DNA of 64,000 nucleotides, taken from contig OZ038392.1 of the NCBI GenBank assembly GCA_964036045.1, positions 18,001,612 through 18,065,611 on the forward strand. Reading direction: 5' to 3'. Every line of letters begins with the position of its first letter. The first letter of the stretch is position 1. Shown one piece after another: positions 53,389 to 62,520 of this stretch. The notes below the pieces were generated by a model. That model was not told where the DNA came from. It was given only the letters and a program-made list of their open reading frames with translations, and made no database searches. The translations under genes and the position numbers were made by a program. The stretch is from Eutreptiella sp. 'Long Island Sound 2002' (Eukaryota; Euglenozoa; Euglenophyceae; Eutreptiales; Eutreptiaceae).

Positions 53389-56300
53389 GGGAGGGGGACT
53401 GGGGCTTGGGGACTTTTTGCCGGTTCGTGGGCGTTTGGGTGGGCGCGGCGGGGGGAGGCCTTGGCTCCACTCCGGGGGGAGCTCCCCAGTGTATTTGGTG
53501 CCTGTGTGGGCCTTGTTCTCTTCGGTGCGGAGCCGGATGGGGTGGGCGCTGGTGAGTTCCAGGGTGTCGCTGAGTGGTTTATCCGGGGCGCTGCTGCCTT
53601 GGTCTAGCTCCTTTTGGCGGTGCCAGATCACCCGGACTTGTGGCCCCCCGTTGTCCCCCGGTCCCTTGAGGCGGTACTGGATCGTGCCCTCACACCAGAT
53701 CCAGTCGCCTGTGTGGTCGTTGCGGAAGGGCTGTTGGTCCTTCGCACCTTTTTCGAACCCTGGGTACGCTTCGGGCGGGGGCTGTGCTGGTGGCGGGAGG
53801 CAGGATGATGAGGATGCCTGGTCCGGGTGGGGCGGTGGTACTGGTGGGAGGGAGGATGACGAGGATGCTTGGTCCGGGTGGGGCGGTGGTATTGGTGGGA
53901 GGGAGGATGACGAGGATGCTTGGTCTGGGTTCGCGGGGGATCGGGAGGTCGCTGCTTTTCCGGCTTGGCTGGGGGCGGGTGCGCCCCTTTGTCGTCTCGT
54001 TCGCTTGGGTGGGACTGGAGGTAGCGGGGCATGGGGTTTGAAGAAGGGGTGCGTTGCTTGCTGGTCTGGATCCCTCAGTGGGGGTTCTGCCGGTGTTTGC
54101 ATTTTCGCTTTCGCGTGGCTGCGTATGATGTCGGCGAGCTTGCGCACGGTCTCCGGGGGATCTGTTGGCCATGGCAGTGCGGCGGGGCTGTCGTCGAAGG
54201 GGTGGTGTAGGTGGTAGTTCCTCATGGTCTTGGCCTGCATGACCCAGGCCTCTGTGGGTTCCGGTGTGTCCGGGCCGTTGGGGGAGCCTTGAGCCCAGTA
54301 GAGTGCTGTGTGGAGGGCTTCCCAGGGGGCGCCTTCGCGGCCTGTGAGGGTGGTGGCTTGGAGGAGTCGCTGCTGGCCCCGTGGGGGGTCTTCCGGGTCC
54401 ATTTCCGGGGTATAGGCCTGGGCCGCCATGAGGACTCCGTGTGCCCAGTGGAGGACCCACCATTGGGTGTCCGCCTTGAGGATGTGGATGGCGGGTTGTC
54501 GGGGGGGGGTGTCGAGGGTGTCCCACGATGCGATGGCTAGTGGTATCCTGGAGGGGTGGAGGTGTGGGGGGGCCTTGCGGCTTAGGAGTTGATCGATGTG
54601 GAAGCGGGTGACGGGATCTTTGGGGCCTTGGGGCGGTGGGGGCATTGCTGGGATGGTTGTGGGGTCCCAGTGGCGTTCGTGGGCGGCGAGGGTGTACAGG
54701 GCGGCGGTGATGATGTGGTGGGCTTGCCCCTCCAGGACGATGTGGCGCTCCGTGCCGAAGTCCTTTGGTAGGTGGGCTGCGGGGTGGAGGGTGATGTGGG
54801 CCAGGGCGCGTTGGTGGGCCTTTTTTCCCCCGTCTGGGGCCTGTGTCCGTTTGTCCCCCGGGATGTGTTGGTGTTGGTGTTTTGGTGGGGGTGGTCCCAG
54901 GGCGAGGGATTCTACACCGTGGAGGGGGATGGCGTGTTCCCTGGACCTGTTGGGCAGGATGTATATGCCCGGGTCTCCCGGTACGGTGCCCAGGTACATG
55001 TTGCCCGTGATGGTGGGGGCCGGCAGCGGTTGGCGCAGGGGCGAGGTGCATGGGGTCGAGCAGGGCGGGTCATGGTGCTCACACCGGGGGTGGTCGATGC
55101 CGTACGGGGTGACGTGTCCGGCGAAGGGTCCAACGGCGCGTTGGAGTTTGTGGGGTTGGATGTTGTGGAGGCGCGCCACCGCCCGTGTGTGGGAGCGCCC
55201 TTCGCTGATCCACACGGCGTCTGCCCGCGACGCCGCTGGGTTCAGGCAGTCCGTGGTGATGCCTGTGATCGTGCGGTTGTGGGTGGTATCTGATACCCTG
55301 GCGGGGGGGGCGCCGATGCGGGGGATGGTGTGGTCGTCGTGGAGGGTGCGGGCCTTGCGCCTCGCTTCGTGTCGGTGCTGGGCCTCCTGGGCGTGGGTGT
55401 GCACACCCGTGTGTTTGGGCTTCTTGTTGGGGCGGTCCGCTGTGTGGAAGGGGGTGGGCCAGGAGGGGGCGTGGTGGAGGGTGGGGTGTGGGAGGTCCCC
55501 CCGTGTTGCCCATGTGTACAGGGTGGTCGCGGCGGCCCCTTCCGCCTGTATGGTGTATCGCTCGTCGTGTCGGCGCTGGGTGACGAGGACGTTGGGGGCC
55601 GTCAGCTCATACACCTGTGTGGTGTGGGGGAGGTGGCGGGTGACGGTGATCTTGGCGGCGTCATTCTTGCGAGTGGTGGTGTGGGGGATGATGTAGTGGG
55701 TCGCCCATTCATCCTGGGGGCTGTGTTCCGTCGGGTCTAGCTTGAGCGGGGGGTGAAGCGGCTTCGGTGCTGGGGGTTTGTCTTGGCCCTTCGCGTGGGG
55801 CGCCACTTTGGTTTCGACCAGGTATCGCGGGCCCCAGGTTTCCGGGGCCCCTACCTGTGTGGCTGCCGCTGCTGCGGCCTGGAGGAGGGCGATGGTGTTG
55901 GTGTCTAGAGGGGGGGCCTCCGGTTGGGGGGTGAGGGTGTCATGGTCTTGGTATGCCCACCAAATTGTGTAGCCTCGTTGGGTGTTGCGGTGCGGGGTTT
56001 GGGTCTGGGCTTGCTGGATGGATAGGGCGGTCTTGATGTCCTCCGCTGCTTGTGGGTTTATGGGTGTGGCGTACGCCCATACTCCCGGGGCGTGTATGCC
56101 GTGTGGCGCTTGGCCTACTCCTCGCATCGGTTGTAGGGTGTGGTTGGTGCGTGTGAGCCCTAGGTGTTCTTGGAGGAGGTCCCCTCGGATGTCCTCCCAT
56201 CGTTGCTGCCAGGTGTGTGTGTGGTCATTGGGGGCGGGGTAGGTGATGACGATGGCCTGCCAAGGGGTGGGGCCTGGATGCACCGTCATAGGTGCCGACG

Positions 56301-57294
56301 ATGCTTGCGGGGGTATGTGGACGGCGTGGGCGGGGGCTGCTGTTACGGGGTCTCCTTCCGTGGGTGTGATCGTGGCATCGCCTTGGACGGTGAGGAGGAG
56401 GTGGTGGCGGTCCGTCGGTAGTGCCCAGGTGGTGGTGGGCTCTGTGATCGAGTGGAGGCGGATGGCTTGGAGGCCCGGTGAGATTTCGTCCCACCGGAGT
56501 GTGCCGTTGTGGACCGCCCATTCCCGCGGCAGGTCTCGAAACCCTTTTCGGTCTGGGGTGGTGCGGTGTTGTGGGGGGAGCTCCATTGTGGTGATGGGGT
56601 GGGTGAGGGGCTCTGTGCGGGGTTGGTCTTGTGTGGTTGATGGTGATGGTGCCTGGGGCATCTCTTCGTCCAGTTGCTGGGGGGCTTTCGCTTCCTGGAG
56701 CTCTGCACTGATGGTGGCGAAGACATCTGGGAGGGTGGGTGAGGCGGGGGGGTGGGGTGCCGGATCGTCCCAGGTGATGTGGTATTCCTTCGGGTTCTCG
56801 GGGCTTTGCTGTACGGTGATAGTGCCTGTGGCGTCGTCGTCAGGTGTCCATCGGTGTGGTTTGTGGTCGAGGGGGTGGTGGGTGACGGTGTGGCGGTGTT
56901 TCCAGCTGTGGAACGCTAGGAGGGCGTGGAGGCCGTATCTGGTGTCCCCGGGCGGGCGGGGGTAGGTTTCGGCTGCTGCCTCCAGGAAGGCGTCCGCGGT
57001 GCCTTTCCAGGTGTCGTCCCAGAGAAGGTCTTCCTCTGTGCCCCACTCGTTGTCGTACCTTTTCTCCTGCTTCCATCCCTGGAGGGTCGCGTGGTCCTCA
57101 GGGAGGTCCCGTTGGACGGACTGGTAGTACTGCTCGGCGTTCATGGGGGCTAGGGTGCTGGCCAGCGTGGTGTAGATGTCCTTTGGGGGGGGAGGCGGTG
57201 GGGGCGTGGCGGCGCGGCCGGGGTCGGGCTTCTCTCGCTGGTGTTCCGCGTTCCGGTCTGCGGTGGACGCGGGGGATGTGGAGCGTGGAGGCAT
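53386..57294 (-). CDS. LINE ORF1, 1302 codons, with a cupin-like segment
   Basis: Intact from ATG (57294) to TGA, the largest uninterrupted ORF of the element. The N-terminus is polar with a short Pro run (residues 31-37). Residues about 275-352 look like a cupin/double-stranded beta-helix: a TDRHHLLLTVQGDATITP strand pair, a PAHAVHIPP turn and a final QAIVITYP strand. The remaining residues up to 1060 look globular but I do not recognise them. At about 1120-1170 a 17-residue unit (PDQASSSSSLPP with PIPPPH) is repeated three times. The C-terminal 40 residues are basic and Pro/Ser-rich. No RRM, CCHC knuckle or esterase typical of other LINE ORF1 proteins is evident. A role as RNA chaperone or cofactor is only by position. 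Confidence 0.65.
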   Translation of the reverse strand: MPPRSTSPASTADRNAEHQREKPDPGRAATPPPPPPPKDIYTTLASTLAPMNAEQYYQSVQRDLPEDHATLQGWKQEKRYDNEWGTEEDLLWDDTWKGTADAFLEAAAETYPRPPGDTRYGLHALLAFHSWKHRHTVTHHPLDHKPHRWTPDDDATGTITVQQSPENPKEYHITWDDPAPHPPASPTLPDVFATISAELQEAKAPQQLDEEMPQAPSPSTTQDQPRTEPLTHPITTMELPPQHRTTPDRKGFRDLPREWAVHNGTLRWDEISPGLQAIRLHSITEPTTTWALPTDRHHLLLTVQGDATITPTEGDPVTAAPAHAVHIPPQASSAPMTVHPGPTPWQAIVITYPAPNDHTHTWQQRWEDIRGDLLQEHLGLTRTNHTLQPMRGVGQAPHGIHAPGVWAYATPINPQAAEDIKTALSIQQAQTQTPHRNTQRGYTIWWAYQDHDTLTPQPEAPPLDTNTIALLQAAAAAATQVGAPETWGPRYLVETKVAPHAKGQDKPPAPKPLHPPLKLDPTEHSPQDEWATHYIIPHTTTRKNDAAKITVTRHLPHTTQVYELTAPNVLVTQRRHDERYTIQAEGAAATTLYTWATRGDLPHPTLHHAPSWPTPFHTADRPNKKPKHTGVHTHAQEAQHRHEARRKARTLHDDHTIPRIGAPPARVSDTTHNRTITGITTDCLNPAASRADAVWISEGRSHTRAVARLHNIQPHKLQRAVGPFAGHVTPYGIDHPRCEHHDPPCSTPCTSPLRQPLPAPTITGNMYLGTVPGDPGIYILPNRSREHAIPLHGVESLALGPPPPKHQHQHIPGDKRTQAPDGGKKAHQRALAHITLHPAAHLPKDFGTERHIVLEGQAHHIITAALYTLAAHERHWDPTTIPAMPPPPQGPKDPVTRFHIDQLLSRKAPPHLHPSRIPLAIASWDTLDTPPRQPAIHILKADTQWWVLHWAHGVLMAAQAYTPEMDPEDPPRGQQRLLQATTLTGREGAPWEALHTALYWAQGSPNGPDTPEPTEAWVMQAKTMRNYHLHHPFDDSPAALPWPTDPPETVRKLADIIRSHAKAKMQTPAEPPLRDPDQQATHPFFKPHAPLPPVPPKRTRRQRGAPAPSQAGKAATSRSPANPDQASSSSSLPPIPPPHPDQASSSSSLPPVPPPHPDQASSSSCLPPPAQPPPEAYPGFEKGAKDQQPFRNDHTGDWIWCEGTIQYRLKGPGDNGGPQVRVIWHRQKELDQGSSAPDKPLSDTLELTSAHPIRLRTEENKAHTGTKYTGELPPEWSQGLPPPRPPKRPRTGKKSPSPSPPP
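53790..53935 (-). repeat. Three 51-bp units inside ORF1
   Basis: GAGGATGACGAGGATGCTTGG and following bases repeat every 51 bp on plus, giving three in-frame 17-residue Ser/Pro-rich units in ORF1. Confidence 0.8.
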
Positions 57295-60200
57295 GGGGTG
57301 GTCGGGCTCTTGCGGTTCCGTGGGTTGCTGGTGGGCTTGTGGGCGCGGGGCCGTGGCTGCCAGTAGGTGTCGGATGGCCGGGAGGATGTCGAAGTCGTCT
57401 TCCCAGCAGTGGACTGGAGCGCACGCCCTGTCAGGGGAAGCGGGGGGGGGCGTGTTGCGGAGCGGTGTACGACAGGGTGGGCGACGCGTGCGGGTGGTGG
57501 CGTGCTCGCTCTGCCGTTCTGTTTCCCGCGGGCCCTGACCTTGGGGGTGGTGGTGTTGGTGATGTTGGTGATGAGGGTGGTGTGGGCGCCGGAGTGGATG
57601 ATTGTGTCGGTGGCGGCGCTGTTGGCGAGGGTGGTATGGGCGTTAGAGTAGATGAAGCTGGTGCTGGGCTATGGTTGATGGTGGTTAGCTGGTGGGTCAG
57701 CTGTTGTCGCTGTGGTCGTCGCCGGTGGTGTTGGTGTCTCTGATGACGAGGTGATGGTCGGTGAGCATGGCGTGGGTGACGTGTGGGCGTATGTGGTGCT
57801 GTCGGCGGTAACGTTTGTGGGCCGGATGTGGCGGTGGTGGCGAGGGTGCTGTAGTTGACGGGTGGTGTGGCCCACGTCGCCTCCGGTGGTGGAGGTGTGA
57901 TGGGTGCCGTGGTGGTGTGGGCGATGGTGGGGTGCCGCGGGTGGTGTATTGGTTGTTGGTGGTGGAGATGTTCCTGGTTTGTGGGTAGTCCCTGTCCGGC
58001 GGTGGTGGTGTTGGTGGTGTCGGTGCTCGTTGAGGCCGTTGGCGACGCCGGGGGTTCCTGGTCTCGCGTGGGGTGGTGGTGGCGGTGGTGAGCGTAGGCG
58101 GTGCCATGGGCGGTGGTGCCATTGACGGCTCGGCCGGGCGTGCTGGTGCCGGTTTCGGGTGTAAGTGTGGTTCGGGGTGCGGCATTGGTGGGTGGCTTTG
58201 ACGGCGGGTGGCGTGACTGGTGGGTGGCAGCGGTAGGGGGGTGTCGGTTGTTGGTGAGGCTGTCGTTGTCGGTGTTCCGGTTGGTGCCGGTGACGGTGTC
58301 GCTGGCCGTGCAGATGGTGGGGGGACTCGTACCCTGGGGTCGCCGTGGCGTTCGGTCGACGGTGGTGCTTCCGGTGGTGTTCGTGTGAGTTGGCCGGGAG
58401 TGGTGTCGGCGTTGCTCTGGCTGGTGCCGTGCGTGCGGGCTGTGTGATTTTTGCGTCCGGGGTCGGTGGCGTTGGTGACGGTGGTGTGTTGGGGGTTGGC
58501 GCCGGTGGTGGCGGTCCGATGGTGAGGGTGCCGGGGACGTTGGGTGGGTCCGCGCTGTTGGGCCTTCTCCTCGCCATTCCTGGCAGAGGGTGCTGGCGGT
58601 GGTGTCGCTGGTGGCGAGGGTGTGGTGGTGTTGCTGTGGTGTTTTGTGCTGCTTGGGTGGGTGGTGGGGACCCCTGGTTGATGTTGACGTTACTCCGGGT
58701 GATTTCGATGCGGTGGGTGCGATGGCGTGTGGCGTTGTTGTTTCTACCCTTGGTTGGGGGCCTGGTGGGCGGCGCTGGTGGCGTTTGTTCGCCAGCCGTG
58801 GTGGCGTCCTTGGTGTTGTCGTCGATGGGGGCGCCCTAGGTGTTACTCTGTGCCGGGGTCCTGGTGGTGGTGTTAGGGGTGTTGTGGGTGACGGTACCTC
58901 GGTTCGTCGTTGGTGGGGTTGGCGGTGGTGTGTCTCGCGGTGGTCCGGTGGCGTGGGTGTTTTTGGTGTTGGTGCCGGGTGGCCTGTGTGCTGGTGTTCG
59001 GTGGTTCCGGGCGTGCCATTCGTGGCTGGTGTTTGGCCGGTCTGTGGTCCTGGTGGTGTCGGCTGTCCGTGGGTCCGTAGTGACAGGTGTTGCTGCGGTT
59101 GCGGTTTAGGGTGACCTTGCTGCGGTTGGGTGGTGGTGTCGCCGTGTTGCCGCTGTCGGTGGTGCCGGTGTTGGCGTTGGTGGGGGTGCCGCCGGGGGAG
59201 CTGTGTGTGTTGGCGTTGTAGGGTGTTGTAAGTGCTGCCCTGGCGGTGTTCTGACAGCGGAGGGGGGACCTCGCCACTCCTGGCGGAGGTTCCCATGTGC
59301 GTCGTTGGCTGGTGGGTTGGCCTTGGCCCCCTCGGTGTCCTTGCTGCCGATGGTGTCTCACCGGGATGCGGGATGGGGGATGCTCCGGGTTGCTGTCGGT
59401 GAGGTCGCACTGCCGGTGGCGCCGTCGGTGATGCCGGTGGTGAGGTCGGTTGCGGGCGTTGCCATGGTTCACGGTGTCTCTGATGTTGTTGATGCTGCTG
59501 GTGGTTGGTGTGGGTCTGTGTGTGGGTTGTCAGTGGCTGCTGCTGGTGCTGGTGGTGGTTCTGGGTGCGGGCCGGTGGGTGGTGCGGTTGGAACGCCTTG
59601 GGTGTAACTTGGCCGCTGGGTGGTTTCTTGTGTTGGTCCGTTGTTGGTTCCGGGCGTCTCCGTTGGTGAGGGTGTTGTGGTGTTCGGTTTGGGTGTTGGC
59701 GGCGGTGCAGGTGTGGGTGTCGCAGTTCCTGGCCCTGGGTCTGGGCGTGGCCGTTTGGGTGTTGCTGGGTGTGGGCGTTCGCCTCTCCTGGCTGAGGGCT
59801 CGGTGGCGTTCCTTCGCCAGCCGTGCTGGCGTCGTTGGTGACGCCGTTGGTGGGGTTGCCCTAGGTGGCGGGGCCGTGGTGGTGGTGTTGGGGGCGTTGT
59901 AGGTGACGGCACTTCGGCCCGTCGTTGGTGGGGTTGGTGGTGGTGTGGATAGTGCCGTGGGTGTTGGTGGCGTTGGTGTTGCCAAAGGCGAGGGTGCCTC
60001 ATGTGTTACTTGGTGGTTGGCGTGTGTCGTGGTGGTCTGTTGGCTTGGGTGTTGTTGGTGTTGGTGCTGGGCGCGGCCTGTGTTTGGGTGGTCGGCGGTT
60101 CCGGGCGTGCCACTCGTGGCTGGCCGTCGCGGTGTTGGTGACGGTGCCGGCGAGGGCGCCGCCGGTGGAGCTGTGGCCGTTGTGGGCGCTGCGGGTGTTG

Positions 60201-62520
60201 CCCTGGTGGATGGTGGTGTTCTGACGGCGGGGGTGGCACCTCGCCACTTCTGGTGGAGGTACCCATGGGTGTCGCTGGCCTGTGTGTTGGCTCCCTTGGT
60301 GTTGTTGATGCCGATGGTGTTGTACCGGGCGGTGTTGCCGTGCCGTTTCCCGTTGACGCTCTGGTTTGTCGGTGCTGAGGCCGTACTGCCGGTGTCGGTG
60401 TCGGTGATGCCGGTGGTGAGGTCGTTGTGGGCGTCGCTATGGTTCTCGGCGTCTCGGACGCTGCTGATGCTGGTGGTGGTTGGCGTGGGTCTGTGTGTGG
60501 GTGGTCAGCGGCTTGCGTTCAGGGCGGTGGTCGGTTTCTGTGGCTCTGTCTGGGGGGGTGTGCAGTAGGTGGTGTGGTCTGCTGGTGCTGCTGTTGGTGT
60601 AGGTGGCGTAGGCGTTGCTCCGGGTGGTGTCGTGGGTGAGGGTGGTGTTGGCGGCGCCGGTGGTGTGGGTGTCGCCGGAGATTGCATGGTGGTTCCAGGC
60701 GCGTGCCCTCGCTTCCCCTGGCCGGGGCTTGGTGGTTTGTTGGCTCACCGGCTGTGGTGGTTTCGGTGTCCTCCGGTGGTAGAGGTTGCTGGTGGCGACG
60801 CTGATTGTGGGGTGTTGCCGGCGATGGTGTGCTTGATGCCGTTGGCTTGGGTGATGTAGGTGCTGGAATCGGCGGTGGCATGCGTAGGTTTCGTAGGCGT
60901 TGGTGCCGGCGGTGACGGTGTTGGTGAGGGTGTTGTGCTGGCTTGATTTTTGGCGGTGTTGGTGTTTCCGATGGCGTGGATGCCGGTGGCGGTGGTTCTG
61001 GGTGCGAGCCGGTGGGGGACCGGATCGGCTGGGTGCGGTCGTTGGTCAGTGTTGGGTGGCTTTTTGTGTTGGTTTGTTGTTGGTGAGGGTGTCCCATGTC
61101 CTAGTGTTTTGGTGGGTGCTGGGGTCGCTGGTGTTGCCGATGGTGCCTCCGCTGGTTTCGGGTGTGTCCGCTGGTGAGGGTGTCGTGGCGTCCGGTTTGG
61201 GCGTTGGTGGCGGTGCTGGTGTGGGTGTCGTAGTGCCCGGTCCTGGTGTTGGGCGTGGCCGTTCGGGTGTTACTGGGTGTGGCTGTTCGCCACTCCTGGC
61301 TGCGGGCTTGGTGGGTCCTCCTTTGCGTCCTAGCGGTTTCTGGCGGCCCTGCAGTCCCCCTGGCGGGGGGGGGTTGCTGGGTTCCTGTTGTTTGGGTTTG
61401 TGTGTATTGCGTGTGTGGTGCGGGCGGCGCCTGCGCTTTGGTGTGTGGTGTGCGCTTGTGGGGCTCGTGTCGGTGGCGGTTGTGGGGGTGTGTGTTGTGT
61501 GCACGCTCGGGCGTGTGTGCGGTGTGTTGGTGGTGCGTTTGGGTGCCTGTCCTCGCCTTTGCGGGCGTGGTTTGGCGGCCCTGTTTGGTGTGGGGGCTGT
61601 GTGTCGTGCCCCCCCCCCTGTCTCGGCTGTGTGGTTCCCCGCCCCCCTTGGCTGGGGTCTGTTGGTGGTGTGTCCCCTTGCTGTCCCCTTTGCGTGCCCT
61701 CCTCCTTCTGTCTCTTTTCCGTGTCGCTTGGGGCGGTGTCGTGCCCGGGCCTTCCCGGCTGTGGTGTGTGGGGGGGGGTCCTTGTCGCCGGCTCGGGTCC
61801 CTTCCCCTGGTGTTTCCCCGTGGGGGGGCCGTTGCTTGCACTGCCCGTCAGGGTGTAACTCTGTTGTACGGATGCCGTCCATGGACCTGTTCCGTAGCCA
61901 GGTACTCCAGCCGTTCCCCACACCGGGGTCGGGTACACTGTGGGTCGCTGGGGAGTCCTTGCGGGACAGGCGCGTCTCTTGCCTGCCCCGATGGACGGTG
62001 TGCCCTACCCGCAGCCCCTCGCTGGGCCCGAACCGCAGTACGTGCCGTGGGGAGTGCTCTTGGTCAGGCCCAGTGGTCACCCCCCCAGGCCGGTGCCACC
62101 GCGGGCCGCTGACCAACGGTCCCGGGCGTATCCCACCTTATTGCGTGTGCTCAGGTGGGGCCGATACGGTCACCGGGGGGGCCCCCAAACCCCTGAGGTT
62201 GGGTCCCTCGCCTGCGCCCCCCGTGGGCCCTTTTCGTCCCGCCCCCCTTTTCGCTGTGCGGTTTGCGGTGGTTGGTGTCACGTCTCTCCGGGGTGGGGTG
62301 GTGGTGGTGGGGGGGGGGGGTTTTCGCTGTTCCTGGCTGTGTTGCTTGCGGGCGTGTCGCCCCCTCCTCTGGTCGTGGTTCGCCGCCGGTGTGTGTGTTT
62401 GTCGCGCGGTGCGTGCGCGCGTGGTGTCTGTGTTGGTGTGTGGTGCGTGGTTTGTGGTGTGTGGTGTGCGGTGGTGGTGTGTTGGTGGGGTTGTGGCGGG
62501 TGTGTGGTGTGGTTGGCCCC
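57295..62520 (-). other. Presumed 5' region of the LINE: GTT/GGT-rich diverged repeats
   Basis: No credible gene. From 57.5 to 61.3 kb the plus strand is dominated by GGTGGTGTTGGTG-type low complexity, with imperfect copies of longer blocks. For example, TCGCCACTCCTGGCGGAGGTTCCC at 59271 and a variant at 60239 each follow GGGGGACC or GGGTGGCACC. Between about 61880 and 62240 the sequence is less repetitive. Long minus-strand frames (up to 659 codons) translate to Thr/Pro/His/Arg-rich low complexity and are rejected as genes. Confidence 0.5.
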
